Assembly: GCA_051453625.1 (NCBI GenBank)
Contig: JBOZIK010000001.1
Span: 203,717,381-203,781,380, forward strand
Direction of reading: 5' to 3'
Length of the DNA: 64,000 nucleotides
Source: Welwitschia mirabilis
Taxonomy: Eukaryota > Gnetophyta > Gnetopsida > Welwitschiales
This document shows, piece after piece, positions 25,001 to 37,945 of the stretch (the stretch's first letter is position 1; every line of letters starts with the position of its first letter). The notes under the pieces are model-generated. The model did not search any database. It was not told where the DNA came from and saw only the letters and a list, made by a program, of their open reading frames with translations. The translations under genes were made by a program, and so were the position numbers.

Positions 25001-26750
25001 GTATCATTGTTAGAGCATTTCAAAAACCAATTGTATTAGGTTATATGATACTCCCTTAATGATCATTTCTAATCCATTATTTTTCACATTCACTTTCTAT
25101 TTCTAGCCCATTTTTTGTTGATTTCATTCATTGTAGCAACCTTCAGTTTAGATACCGTGAGTGACATTATTTTCAAGAGATTTTTTGCATTTTATTAAAC
25201 TTATTTTTACATTTTTATCTTTAGATGGAATTGCATATTTTCATTTTTTGAATTTTTTATGCATAGTTTATGTCATTTTGTGTCTTTTTGATAACTAAAA
25301 CGTAAATTATCTTATCATCATTTGTTTTTCATTTCTTTCTTCTCATGTCTTATTCTTTTTTCTAAGAGTGAATTTTGCCTAAATTGGTCCAACTCTTTCA
25401 ATTTTTTCTTAGCATTTTCATGTTATAATTGATTGGTTTACTTTATAATTTTTGCCATGTTAAATAAACCTTAATATACTTTTTGCTAAGAGACTAACAA
25501 AATTTGGTTAGGGGATGTGTTAATATGCAAAATTAACATTTACATCAAGGCATTTAAGTTAGTTTGGCATGATTATTCTATCTTTATTACATTTTTATGC
25601 CTTTATTATGAGAAAGATCATTCAAATATAAATTTATTAATATTTGGCTTTCACACCTATCATTTTATAGGTTTCTGTTAAGATTAGAATCATTGTTATA
25701 AAAGATAGAGGTCTAATTATTCAAGAAGATAATAATGCTACTAGACATGATATTATTGTTAGTTTACTTATATTCTTAGAGTCCATTCTTACATTTTGAG
25801 GTCATCCGTGCCTACTAAATCATCTGGTACTAGTAGTAATTAAAGTAAAGAAAGCTAAGTTTTATGCTAATTTCTAGAAATCCTAATCCTAACCTTAATT
25901 TTTAATCTACAAAAATGACATAGCACCTTACTTGTAGGGGTTTTGCTAATTATTGATGGCTGATGCTTCATTATTATTTTTACAAAACATTATGAAATCT
26001 CATCTTATGTCTAGCTTTTAAGTTATTCTCTTAAGGATGATCTAGTGCTTTAAGACTAGAATGATATTTTCTTATAGTGATTTCTATCTTTCTTTGATGT
26101 AGACTTATTTAATCTCATGTAATAAAATTTAGGTTTTATTTTCAAATCTAATTTCTTCATATCAAGTGAATGAACATTTCTACTTATTATTTTTGATAGG
26201 ATACAAGTCCTTTAATATTTTTTTAATAATTTAAGTGAAGTTCTAAAGTAATATTAATTTTTTTAATTATTATTTGATGATTTTTGGGACTAAAAATTCT
26301 ACTTTTCATGCTTTTGAAATAAGTTATAAAAGATAAAGAGATCTAAAATATTCATCAAACCTTAAGCTTAATTAAATACATCTTTAAAAGAAGATTTGAA
26401 TTAAGTCTATTTTTATTAAATATTTTAGTCATTACAGAGATGTTAATGTTATATATTCTAGCTATGCTCTATCCTTAGCTAAGAATATTGATTAACACAT
26501 TTCTACTCCATAATCTTACTATGTGAAATATTTTTTGGTAGTTATAGAAGTGGTTTATGTAATCATTGCCTATTTTATGTTATTGCATTTATTCTTTGGA
26601 AGCAATAAGACTAGGCATATATGAGAAATGTAAGTCCTAGTTTATTTTGTAAAAGTTGGATTTAATCACATAAGATTTATATCCCTAGGACAATCTTGCA
26701 TATTTCAATACATCAATAATAGATACAAGCATGGTCAAATTTCAACACGA
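25001..26750. other. AT-rich stretch, no gene recognised
   Basis: Expected to hold the end of the RT-less copy and its 3' LTR, plus the lost 5' part of the next element. No LTR pair, primer site or domain could be placed. Confidence 0.4.
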
Positions 26751-26759
26751 AGAACACAT

Positions 26760-27290
26760 ATGAGAATGAAAAAGTGTTATTTGTGAAATTTCATTATTAG
26801 ATTATTTGAGGTAATAGAAAAAGACTTGGTAAATAATTAAGATTTGCATGAACAAATTAAATCCATTATGCTTCTTTAATTTTACCTCATAAAAGAAATA
26901 CCTATAACATGAAACCTTAGTTAATGATTATGAAAATTATAAGAAAGTCATAGAAATCTTGAATTCCTCCAACCCTTATAGTCTTAATGATAACCTTCTA
27001 TGTATCAACTTGAATGAAGATATGAATGAGTACTATTTAATCATACTTTATAATATTCCATATTCATATAAAATCTTTTTCATTAAAATGGATGTTTGAC
27101 ATTAATAAGAGATGATCATGATTTTAAACTTAACAATTACCTAATCAAATGAAATATATGTTTTATATGAAGAACCCAAGCAAAGTTTGATTATTCATGC
27201 TTCTTCTAATTCTTCCTAAGAAAACTAACTAGTTTAACTTCTTAATTCTAAAAGACATGATATTTATTAGACTCATAAAGGTATTTTATC
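26760..27290 (+). pseudogene. Protease-RT linker of the next gypsy element
   Basis: Broken frame with IEILNSSNPYSLNDNLLCINL near 26955-27020, compare 'SFNSINPCELDSTMKPLM' in the first gypsy element. Then GILSIPPFII near 27280-27310, compare 'DLSPIPPHII'. It is closer to the first gypsy element than to the RT-less copies, so a different element begins somewhere before this point. Confidence 0.45.
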
Positions 27291-28150
27291 CATCCCTCCT
27301 TTCATAATTTAACATAAAATCTACTTAAAAGATAATTAAAAATCCTGTAGATAAGTACAAATAAGACTTAACCTAACCATTAAGAAAATAGTAAAAGAAG
27401 AAATCAATAAATTTATAAATGCTAAAATCATGCATACCATTTTCAAACATTAACTGATTAGTTCCTTAAACAAAGTATTAAAAAGGTTGAAAAGTAATAA
27501 GTTTGTATTAACATTATAAAACTTAATGATGTCACAAATAAATATCATTATTCCTTACCCTTTCTAGATCAAGTACTTGATAGAATCCAAGGATACTCTT
27601 ACTTTTTCTTTCTTGATGGGTATATTAGCTACAAGTAAATATGTATTACTAATTAAAATTAAGCTAAAACCATAAGTACCTCATCCTTTAATACTTCTTC
27701 ATTTAGGTAAATTCCCTTTAGTTTGTATAATGCACTTACAACCTTTCAAAGAGTTATGATGGATATATTTTCTAATATGATTAAGTAATATATATAAATC
27801 TCGATGAATAACTCTTATATCCTTAGTGATTTCTTTAAAAAAACATTGAATAGATTATAAAAAGTCCTTGATCATTGCATATTTAATGGTCTTCATTTAT
27901 TTTAGAAAAGATTCATTTTCTTGTAAGAGATAAGATAGTATGAAAATAGTATATTTTTAGTGAAGATACGAGAATGGATTTATAAATCATTAAAACCTTC
28001 CTTCTCTAACCAATGTTAAATAAGTTAGATCCTTTCTTATTCATATCAGTTATTAAGTAAGATTCATTTTGGACTATGCCAATGTATGTAAACCATTCTT
28101 TATTAGGAAAAGATGTGAAGTTTCATTATAATGAATACTTTTAACTTCTA
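27291..28150 (+). pseudogene. Reverse transcriptase remnant, second autonomous-type gypsy
   Basis: HKIYLKDN near 27311-27335, then VKEEINKFINAKIMHTIF near 27393-27447. LPFLDQVLDRIQGYSYFFFL near 27557-27617 follows, and DGYISYK at 27616-27636. IPFSLYNALTTFQRVMMDIF near 27713-27772 matches 'MPFGLCNAPATFQR'. The catalytic box is degenerate: ISMNNSYILS at 27798-27827, with both aspartates of the family F-V/M-D-D box now Asn, each a G-to-A change. Catalytically dead. Confidence 0.85.
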
Positions 28151-28698
28151 TTTGAGAAAATTAAGGACAAAATCAATTTTGAGCCTATAGTAGAAGGTTT
28201 TAATTAGAATAAAGATTTTAAACTCATGTTCAATGCTAGTAATGAGGTTATAGAAGGCGTATAGGATAAAAACATAAAAAGAAATATTAAGTTATTAACT
28301 ATGTTAGCAAAATAAGTTTTAGATCTAAACTTTACTACATCATCACTGAGAAAAAATTCTTGTCATAATCATTTACCTTGACAAACTTAGATATTATCTT
28401 CTTGATTTTCACACAAATGTCTACACCAATCATGCTATCATTCAATACCTTATGACTAAGAAAGATTCTAATGCAATACTTATTATATGGATTATTCTAA
28501 AGTAATAATTTGACTTAACCATCATAAATAAATAAGGAAAGCATAATTTTGTTGTTGATCATCTATCTAAACTTCATGTAAACCAAACGTTCTACATTTC
28601 TTTTCTAATCTTTCTATAGAATACACATTTCTAGATGAACAATTATTTTTAATTAAACATCTTTACTATATTTCTTTACATCACCTTACTTCATAATA
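28151..28698 (+). pseudogene. RNase H remnant, interrupted by a nested element
   Basis: ILNSCSMLVMRL near 28220-28255, YLDKLRYYLLDFHTNVYTNH near 28375-28433, IIQYLMTKKDSNAILI near 28437-28485, then HNFVVDHLSKL near 28540-28575. The last is the 'ENVVADHLSRL' end of RNase H. The following linker (SLHHLTS, stop, Tyr) breaks at 28698. The matching downstream part, HIVNYVYT, resumes at about 39318. The nested insertion therefore split 'WYADIVNYL'. Confidence 0.85.
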
Positions 28699-29983
28699 TG
28701 TTATTTATGGTGAAATATAGCTATGCTTTTACCTGTAATTAATGTATAGTTAATAGTAAGATTATCCTAAGGATACAAATGTTGCATGATTAAATCTAAC
28801 TCTTATGATAATTAGTACTTCCATTTGTAGCATAGTTTTCATGTTGTTCTTTCATAGAGATAGATGTCATTAGCTCTAAATAAAGTAAGCATAATGATAA
28901 TAAGTATAAAAGACTAAAAATTCATAAGCAATTTAGGAATGAGGCATTGCATCTAGAGTAGCATAATAACTTCAAGAAAAAGTAGAAGTATTTAGATAAA
29001 TCTATGTGACTTCTATTCTAACTTAAGTATAATGGTATAATCTCATCCACTCTAGCTCAAGCATAGTGGTATAGTTTCATTATCATAGATACAAGACTGA
29101 TGTCTCCAAGTCATATAGCCTTCACATTAAGAATATCATAAGCATGAAAAGTAGGATCTTGTAAGATCCATTAAATAAAGATTTAGCTTATGCAAGCTAA
29201 AGTAAAAAGGAGAATCACTAAGAAGTTCTTAAAGTAATAACATAACTAAGTTAATCCAAAAGTATAATAAATATAAAATAACCATAACTTGATGTCAAAG
29301 TAATGCACTAAGATATATTTAAAAATTTATTATTAGAAAAGTAAAAGCATACATTTCATAAAAGTACTCATAGTAAACCAAGATGCATCATGCTAGCTTA
29401 GAAGCTCACCCATGTTTATGGGAGGCCTATAAGGAACACAAACTTAAATCTTTAATAATTCATTATATAATATCATGATGATCAAATGCCTTTAAGTGAA
29501 ATGAATGAGGGTATTTATAGGCTAGAATTAGATTTTTAATTAGTATTTATAAGGTTTAATGAGTTCATTCTTTAGAATTATCAAAGCGTATAGGGTCATT
29601 CTTTAGTTATTAGATCAAATTAAGGGTTCTTTTTAGAAAATATTCCTTATTTATCTTCTAATTTTAGAAATTCCTTGAATGAATTAATCACATTAAGAAA
29701 GCTTATGAACATAAGTATGAATTGATTTTACACATAATAACTAGCACCACTGCTCCTAAAACTAGTGAAACCACTAATAATGCTCAACACACCTCTATCT
29801 TATATCACAACACTCTAAATGATTTAAATATCTTACAAAATGATAGTGTCATGGAAAATTATTAGTAAAACTAGATTTCCATGGCCAAGTATAATAAATC
29901 CATATAAGTATCATAATTATTAATTGAGCATGCTAATAAGACCTATATTTCTTAATGTAAATATCAAGTTTTATGTTTTATCA
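28699..29983 (-). repeat. 3' LTR of the nested element
   Basis: Aligns end to end with 38016-39309. Shared blocks include 'ggt-aaatata-ctatgctt', 'cacagagatagatgt', 'gcataatgataat-agtataa', 'gctaaagtaaaaaggagaatcac' and 'ctcctaaaacta'. On the - strand it starts TGATAAAACA and ends AATAACA. Confidence 0.9.
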
Positions 29984-31599
29984 TATCTCTCAACTAATCT
30001 TTTGCTTATTCCTTAGTAAAAAATGATGTGCAAAGACTAGGGAACATAGAAAAAATTACAAAATAAATTAGTCATATATTAAGAAAAGGATAATAAAGGA
30101 ATTCAAAAACATTGAACTAATTTAAACCTAAGATTATACTTGAGTAAGAAAATAGAGGATGAAAGACATTTACATTAGTGCAAATGCCACTTCCCCTAAC
30201 CAAAACTAGACTTTATCCTCAAAGTTGAAAGGGTTTGAAAAGTGAAGTGGAAAAACAATGATAAATAAATGATGTATGCTTCTAATGCAATTAAGAATGA
30301 GCTAAAATGAAAAATGCTAATTGTAATATATGTAATGCATAATGAAATTATAAAATAAAAAATGCAAACCAATGGAAAAGAAAAACTACTAATCAAGATA
30401 GCTCTTTAGTTATAGTGAACTTAATCTTTAAATCTAAAATATATTGTACATAATCATTTGGAAATAACTAAAAATTATGATGAATAAAATATGAAATATA
30501 ATGGTTTAGGCAGGATAAAATGGATTAATAATTTGTATTGGCTAGTTTCTATGAATTTTTAATGTAGACTCAAATGCTAGAAAATCTAGAAATAAAGCAT
30601 AGAATATCTTTGTTAAACAAGGTTTGGTCTATGTAGTATAAGACAGCAATGCTAGATAGGAAAGCTAGCAGCACCATCTCTATTATGAGTTATGTGAAAA
30701 GAATTTACTTATAAAGCCTTAAAGCTAAATTAAAAATTATAAAATTAAGTGTCATTTCACAATGAGAACTAAATTAATAGAAATAGGAATTCATATTAAC
30801 TTATCATGAAGTGAAAAGAGTACTATATCAAGAGAAAATTTCGTTATNNNNNNNNNNNNNNNNNNNNNNNNNNNNNNNNNNNNNNNNNNNNNNNNNNNNN
30901 NNNNNNNNNNNNNNNNNNNNNNNNNNNNNNNNNNNNNNNNNNNNNNNNNNNNNNNNNNNNNNNNNNNNNNNNNNNNNNNNNNNNNNNNNNNNNNNNNNNN
31001 NNNNNNNNNNNNNNNNNNNNNNNNNNNNNNNNNNNNNNNNNNNNNNNNNNNNNNNNNNNNNNNNNNNNNNNNNNNNNNNNNNNNNNNNNNNNNNNNNNNN
31101 NNNNNNNNNNNNNNNNNNNNNNNNNNNNNNNNNNNNNNNNNNNNNNNNNNNNNNNNNNNNNNNNNNNNNNNNNNNNNNNNNNNNNNNNNNNNNNNNNNNN
31201 NNNNNNNNNNNNNNNNNNNNNNNNNNNNNNNNNNNNNNNNNNNNNNNNNNNNNNNNNNNNNNNNNNAATTTCGTTATAATGTAGCTATAAAAACTAAAAA
31301 ATTATAAGTAGGGAAGGATAAAAAGGAGAGAGAAAGAGAGGGGATAAATTCATCTCATGAATCTTCTATGAAAATCCAACCTTTCTAACTTTTAATCCAT
31401 TACTACTTATTTCTTCAGTATCTCCTTTTATGTTTTGGTAATGTTTTTTTCATTATTCTCATAGCTTTTTAACCTAATTTCTTTATTATTTGGATACTTA
31501 CTCTAAGAATTTATCACTAAAAATGGTTGAGGAATAATGATAAGTAATAAAATAAAATCTAGAAGAACGTGGAGAAGAATTGACATGAAAAGATTCACC
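29984..31599 (-). other. 3' untranslated part of the nested element
   Basis: No coding motif. On the - strand the end 'ttagttgagagata' just before the LTR is a plausible polypurine tract. The gap lies in this stretch. Confidence 0.5.
30848..31266. other. Assembly gap, 419 N
   Basis: The last bases before it and the first after it share aatttcgttat, an exact short overlap. Confidence 0.95.
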
Positions 31600-32430
31600 T
31601 ATGAAAACTTTCTCTTTTCTTCTTATAGTGGATTAAGAGTAGGGGGAGGAAGAAGCTTGAGAAGGAGGAGGAGTTCTTTAAGGATGTTCTTTTTTCCCTT
31701 GAATATCACAAAGATCCCTTGAAATCCAGTCTTCATTTTTATAGTTACTAAGTTGGGTAATCTTCTTAGGATTATGGTTTTTATGAAGTTTCTATCCCAT
31801 TCCTTTAAATCTAGAGTGTAAGCTAAGGCATTATAAATTAAGTATAAAACTAAGCATAGAAGGGAAAGATCACTTTTATGGGTTATACTATTTGCTAGAG
31901 TAATAAAAAGAAATTTAGACATATTAAAGGGCTTACTATATTGAATGATTCTAATCATAACAAAATGACTACTATATGCATCTATCACATGTAATATAGG
32001 TAAAACATTTAAAATTATAAATCTAAAAAGTTCTAATTTATTCATGTAAAGGTATTTATAAGTTAAGAGTACTTTTCTATTTGGTATATACTCAACATTG
32101 AGTGTATCAAAATAAATACTAAGGGATTCTGTAACTATGTCAAATAGATTATCATGATGTTTGATTTCTATTAAATCTTCTACATCACTAAGGGAAATAA
32201 TAAAGGGAGTGTTATGAATAGCAGAATGGATTTCCCAAGGGTTGTCTTCATCTATTATTACATGTTAGCAGAACTCAAAATCTATTCTTGAAAAGTAGTA
32301 AGTACCATCTTCCTTTAATAATTAATTCCAATTCCTTACCCTAATTTTATTAAGATAGAAAAGTATAAATAAAGAAAGAAAGGTTGTAAAAATCCCTTCT
32401 TCCAAACATGCTCTTTTTCTTTCACTCATG
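31600..32430 (-). pseudogene. 3' ORF of the nested RT-less element
   Basis: Not recognised with certainty. A start M-S-E-R-K-R near 32428 is followed by LEEGIFTTFLSLFILFYL, then a stop and DEDNPWEIHSAIHNTPFIISL near 32170-32240. The downstream 140-codon open frame (32045-31623) holds LNVLPILHVIDAYSSHFVM, SKFLFITLANSITHKSDLSL and WDRNFIKTIILRRLP. Long hydrophobic stretches alternate with basic patches. The layout recalls plant transposon protein ORFs but I could not match its key blocks. The same start is seen at about 24573 in the + strand copy, so the ORF was conserved in the lineage. It sits where Athila elements carry env-like ORFs. Confidence 0.5.
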
Positions 32431-34285
32431 ATGATCTAAAATGATTACACTAAAGGAGAAAAAAAATGAAAATCTAAGAGATAAATAAGAAAGTTAGGAA
32501 AGTAAAAAATAGATTAGAAAAAAACAAAAAGATCTTAAATTTAATAATAGGCTTATCAATTCACTAAGAAACTAGACAATCATAAAACATAATTACAAGA
32601 CAAAATATGATGTACTAAAGAAAGACACAGGATAGGGTGTACCTAGAAAAAGACATAGGATAGTATTAGTGAGGATAAATGAGGATACCCATAGAGTGTA
32701 GATATTCAAGTTAGACATATGTAGCATGAGGATTGTAAACAATGTGAGTGCTTAATATAGATGAGCTCAAAAATATGGTTTTTATAAAAAGTGGATGAAA
32801 TTTAATGCATTGAATTAATAAGTTTTATTAATGGTTTTTGAATTTCCTTTTGGATCTAGGCATGGATAAAAGGATTAAATCATAAAAAAGATAATGTATT
32901 TATTAGTGTAATTTCTCATAAAAGGAAAACAAAGGAATATGATTTTGGAATGGATGATGAAACCATTATGGAAATAGGATAAATGAATAAATAAGATTAT
33001 AAGCCCTACTATGAATCCTATGAATACATGAAACATGATGAATGTAAGATAATAGTATTATTTATTTAAATAATTTTGATGGATACTTTATCAATATAAA
33101 GAAATCTATCAATCAATAAATATTTTCAAATCTAAAAGTAGGCAAAGAATCTCAAGTTTAATTTATTAAAATAATCAAATAAAAGATTTTTCCAATTTTA
33201 CCTTAATTTTATTTCTTTTCTTTTCTCTTACATGACTAATCAAATTTCAAAAATTTGAGCATATTTAGAATTTAGTTTTGTGATACTTACTTCTAATAGT
33301 GTTAACATGTTGTACAAGTAGGATTCAGTTTTGTATTACTAATGAGCTTTTATAACTCTAATGTAATTGAACATACTATAAATGAATCATTAGAGCTACA
33401 TTACTAGCAGATGTTCATAGCCCTAATGTAATTAACAAACCCAATAAACATTATCATAAATAAAATATGCTAAAAGAGATTTAAAATATTTCTTCATTTT
33501 CTTTACTTATTGCTATATTTCTTTATATCTAGAGAACATGAAATGGGTTATTGATTTATTATCCTAACAAAAAAAACGTATAAACTCAATAAATAGTCTA
33601 AAGTAAATAAAAATTATGAAAGAAAAAATTTAAATTTTTACTTCATTGCAAATTAAACATCTATAATGTATGCAAGTCTTAACAAAGAACTTAAAATTCA
33701 AAGAACTAGTTAATGTTAAAGAAAAATCCTACAAAATCTCAACTATGATCTAAAAAGATAAATATCTATTTATTAATGGATCAAAGGAAATACCATTAAT
33801 GAGGATCATTGACTCTCATGAATTCATAAGATGATAGAAGGAATGGATAAAATATGGCTCATGAAGGATTACATAGAAGTAATATAGATGTATGACAATG
33901 TCTAAAGTACAAATAGGCTAAATTATTATAGCTAGGGTTTTCTATGAAAAGAGAATTTTTAAATACATTTTAGTATTTTATAATTTTATTCAAATGTTCT
34001 AAGGCTATAGTAGGAAAGTATAATATAAACTCATTTGATAAAATCAAGCTAAGCTCATAATAAGAGTATGCAACTATGAATGAGGAGGAAAGACTCAAAG
34101 AATTAATATTTTCAAACTCAAAGGAATATGATTAATGATTAAGTAATAACTTAGGAATATAAAGTTTTTTCATGACAAGACTCTACACATGAGTTTAGAA
34201 ACTTAAAAAGGGTATGGATAAAATACTATAATGAGTTTAAATACTATATGTTATAAGAGGATTATCCTATTACTTTCTCTTTCTT
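32431..34285 (-). other. Non-coding spacer replacing RT-RNase H-integrase
   Basis: About 1.85 kb without pol motifs. The reverse complement of 33230-33450 matches 23530-23700. Distances agree in both copies: about 0.8 kb from the linker to this block and about 1.0 kb from the block to the 3' ORF. Confidence 0.65.
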
Positions 34286-34479
34286 AACCAATAGTTCTTG
34301 CATAAAATTTTTCTTAAATGAAGACATAGATGAATTAAAAACAAAAGAAAATGTAAGTAGGCTTATCATTAAAAATGTATCTCAAATCCTTAAGAGGTAA
34401 TTTCATATCAAGAGAATAATCATTTTTAGTATGCATCACAATTAAAGAAAAATAGAGAATTAGGGGAAATGTTTTTCTC
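34286..34479 (-). pseudogene. Pre-RT linker of the nested element
   Basis: - strand frame gives NFMQELLVKKEKVIG, parallel to NLQEFLEKHEKTIG in the + strand RT-less copy, then non-coding sequence. Confidence 0.6.
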
Positions 34480-35060
34480 ATAGAACAGAGGATAAAGATT
34501 AGCATCAAGAATTTTAATAAACTCTACTCCTTCCAAATCATTAGGTTGTTTTATTGTATTAAAGTTATTTAACTTAATGGTCATGCTATCAAATTAAATA
34601 TTCATAAGACCATTTCTACAATTGATAAGAGCATTATTAATAGTGAGAAAAATCTTCTTATGATGATTAGAATGGTGTAACTTGTAGTTTTTTAATCTTC
34701 AAAACTGTAAAATCCATAACAAGTTAGAAACTATTTATTTAAATAATCAAATTCTCTACTATGCTCAAAGATTCTTTCAAATAGTTATTAATCAATTGTA
34801 ATTGGAGTTTTCTATTTTTAAGATAATTTATACTAAGTTCCTTATCAATAAGATAGGGTAAAAGATCAACATTAGTTTCAATATCTAAGAAGGCTTATTG
34901 GAAGTTTATGTATCTAAATGTAATGGCTACAGAAGGGCATCCTTGATCTTTGTATTTTGGAAGGAGATTTAATTTTGAATGATGGAATTGTTTTGTGAAA
35001 CAAGGAAGGATTTACTTTTCACATTCATCCTTCTTTTAATAGTACATAGATTTTTTAATA
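34480..35060 (-). pseudogene. Aspartic protease remnant of the nested element
   Basis: On the - strand: LCTIKRRMNVKSKSF near 35055, AFLDIETNVDLLPYLID near 34870-34920, then FLTINNALINCRNGLMNI and NNFNTIKQPNDLEGVEFI near 34520-34660. These match 'ALLDLGASVNLLPY' and 'FLATxNALINCRNGLMKLSF...NIFNxxKQPxD' of plant gypsy protease. The active site keeps the Asp but G-A-S is lost (D-I-E-T-N). Frames shift at least twice. Confidence 0.8.
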
Positions 35061-35092
35061 ATTTTGCATAAAAAGGTACTTTTCTAATGGCT

Positions 35093-35571
35093 NNNNNNNN
35101 NNNNNNNNNNNNNNNNNNNNNNNNNNNNNNNNNNNNNNNNNNNNNNNNNNNNNNNNNNNNNNNNNNNNNNNNNNNNNNNNNNNNNNNNNNNNNNNNNNNN
35201 NNNNNNNNNNNNNNNNNNNNNNNNNNNNNNNNNNNNNNNNNNNNNNNNNNNNNNNNNNNNNNNNNNNNNNNNNNNNNNNNNNNNNNNNNNNNNNNNNNNN
35301 NNNNNNNNNNNNNNNNNNNNNNNNNNNNNNNNNNNNNNNNNNNNNNNNNNNNNNNNNNNNNNNNNNNNNNNNNNNNNNNNNNNNNNNNNNNNNNNNNNNN
35401 NNNNNNNNNNNNNNNNNNNNNNNNNNNNNNNNNNNNNNNNNNNNNNNNNNNNNNNNNNNNNNNNNNNNNNNNNNNNNNNNNNNNNNNNNNNNNNNNNNNN
35501 NNNNNNNNNNNNNNNNNNNNNNNNNNNNNNNNNNNNNNNNNNNNNNNNNNNNNNNNNNNNNNNNNNNNNNN
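35093..35571. other. Assembly gap, 479 N
   Basis: Falls in the gag-protease linker of the nested element. Flanks share only ggct. Confidence 0.95.
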
Positions 35572-36000
35572 GGCTTATAAAAGAGGGGTATTAATTTTTA
35601 CTTTATTAAAAATTTCTAGTGCTTCTTATTTATTCTTAGCTCTTTGATTTTTTTAAGTTATTAAGAAAAGGGTGGGGATTCTTTAGAAGTTAGAATAACT
35701 CTTCTACTTTGTTTCCTTTTTCTATTTATTTCTTACCTTTAGGCTTCTTTATAAGATTATTTATATTTTATGTCTTTGTTGATTTCTTTTTCACTTAGCA
35801 AATGTATAACCTTGGTTTTCTTAATTTTTACATCTTTTATCAACTTATAACTATTAGGGTTAGGCTCATGTATAGTAAGAAGCTTACCCTTCTCATGTTG
35901 ATTGAGTGATGTGATGATAAATTTGATGGTTTGATTAGTTATGGCATACCTTACTCTAACTTTTAAAATATAGAAGTAATTTATTAGTTGAAAGTCTGTT

Positions 36001-36010
36001 NNNNNNNNNN
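36001..36010. other. Assembly gap, 10 N
   Basis: Ten N in the gag-protease linker of the nested element. Confidence 0.95.
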
Positions 36011-36299
36011 AGCTTCCATAAACTTATGAAATTGCAGCCTCTAAAAAGTTGAAATTTGAAGGAGGGTTTGAACTCTTAGGTTTACTAATTATGGCTTGGC
36101 TAAGATTATTTTATTTCCATGAGAATTTTTGGCAATTCCCTCTACCCATGGTTATGGGGGTTAAAATAAGAATTATTTACTCTTTAGTTTTATCATTATT
36201 ATTTCATAGCATTGACTTGTTCTTTAACTACACCTTAAAATATGGGAATGGATGCACAATCTAAAGTTTTTTGAGTATCATAAGATAAATCTTGTAATG

Positions 36300-37150
36300 A
36301 AGTGATGGATTCATAACCTTAGGTTTTATATTAAGACTTTTAATCTTCTTATAAATTTCTTTTAATGTTTTGTTAACTTTATTATTATCAAAGATTTTGA
36401 AGATACTAGTGGACCTAATAGGTTGTTATAATCTTATTGGTTTATTAGGTTTCTCTTAATTCTTTAAACTCTCAAATATAGTTTTAAGAAAATCCCATGC
36501 TTTATCAATTTTTATGTCTAGAAGACTACTTCTACATAGCATATTCACAAATTATCTATGGTTGGATTAAAGTCCTTCATTAAAAAAAAATAAAAAAAAA
36601 CTTACAAATCTTTCTCATTCAAAACAATTTTGTGGGAATTTAAAGAAGTAGATCTTTAAATCTTTATAGGGTGGAGAAGAAGGTTTTACTATTCTTTTGT
36701 TAGAATTTCATGATCTATCATTTAACAGTATTAGTATTATAATTAGAAAAAAATTTTATAGTAAAATCTTTATTAAGTTTATCCTAACTAGTGATACAAA
36801 TAATTTTTAATGTGTAAAGCTAATATTTTTCCTTTTATTTAAGGGGGAAAAAATAGAGTCAATTTAAGAGAATTAGATGTATCGAGTTCTTAAGGGATTG
36901 CAGAAAGAATATATTAAAATTTGTTAAAATGTAAGTATGTATCCTCAAACTTTAAAATATGAAATTATGAAAGAAGTTAAATAATTATAGGCTTAAAGTT
37001 AACTCTATTAGCATTAGGAGGTTAGACAATATAAAAGAATGTACTCATACATTGTAATTGAAGATATTATTTTAAGGCTTATCTAGGTTGGTTAAAGTTA
37101 AAGTTACTTTTAAATTTATTTTAGCTTTCTTATGGTCTCTCTTGTAATTG
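36300..37150 (-). pseudogene. gag remnant of the nested element
   Basis: On the - strand: NSLKLTLFFPLK then LYTLKII near 36810-36880, DKLNKDFTIKFFSNYNTNTVK near 36730-36790 and KTFFSTL then RFKDLLL near 36640-36690. These match 'SLKLxLFPFSLKDKAxxWL', 'WDxLxxxFLxKFFPxxKTNxxRRxI' and 'FxxxWERFKDLL'. FVNMLCRSSLLDIKIDKAWD and FLKTIFESL near 36450-36520 match 'FVETMCxGxFLxKxxDEAWDFL'. Stops sit at positions where the family has Trp, Gln or Arg. It is the same gag family as at 20470-21840. Confidence 0.8.
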
Positions 37151-37789
37151 ATTTTTAGGATTCCTCTTCATTTTGGGATAGATAGGTATTCAATGAAATC
37201 CATCGTTAGGTGTTTATTCATACTTTATAAAATATGAAAAAATAGTCAAGTTTAATTTTGAATGCAGAGAATACTTAAAAAGATTCAAGATGATGTAAAC
37301 ATAATATTTGAGAAAATGAAGAAGTTCTAATGTAAGAGGTTAGCAGCGCTAGTAAAGAAAAATAGCGGTACTAGTAAGTTAGTATAAAAATGTTTTGGTA
37401 AAAAATGAATATAGATCTCATGTAATAATTGATAGTTAGGGATGATAAGACATTACAACTAACTTATAATTAAAGAATGAGTATAGATCCCAAAAAGGAC
37501 TAATCAAAGCATGAAAACTATAATACAATGCAATGTAAGAAATAAAAATGCAAAAATGAACAATGTAAGTACTAAAGCACTTTTTTAAGATTATTACTAA
37601 TAATGTTATTCTTTAAAATGGTCTTCAAGTACCTACTAAGGAAGTTGCATGATACAAAGAAGGAAAGAGATTATAGATAAAATGATAGAAAGAAAAGGTG
37701 AATAAAAGAAATAATTTTTTAATGATTTTTCTTGATGTCTTTTCTTCAAATATGTGAAAGGTTAGTTCTTATAAGAAGATTTGATATAC

Positions 37790-37945
37790 TATTATAGATA
37801 ATCTTTGTGAGGAAAAAATAAAAAATAAATTAAAAAAATAAAATAAAAGAAATAAAAAGAAGAAAATAGAAAAAGAAAAAGGACTAGAAAGAGACCAATA
37901 TTTAAGAAAAATAAAAGAAAAAGAAAAGAAAAGTACTAAAAATAA
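37790..37945. repeat. Purine-rich (A/G) low-complexity tract
   Basis: Almost only A and G on the + strand (repeats of aaaaataaa and gaaaaagaaaaag). It lies in the leader of the nested - strand element, close to its primer-binding site. The matching 62-codon - strand open frame is just pyrimidine-rich sequence and not a gene. Confidence 0.7.

Larger units (their letters stand above)
20467..26750 (+). mobile_element. RT-less Ty3/gypsy derivative, + strand
   Basis: Gag, protease and a pre-RT linker are followed directly by non-coding DNA and a 3' ORF; RT, RNase H and integrase are absent. The same layout, with matching spacing, is seen on the - strand at 28699-39309. Its 5' LTR and gag start have been lost to the long LTR on its left. 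I could not define a 3' LTR, so the right end is approximate. Confidence 0.65.

Noticed and set aside
31537-31722. 61-codon + strand frame rich in Arg and Ser
   Set aside because: It overlaps the 3' end of the - strand ORF of the nested element, has no motif and is probably chance.
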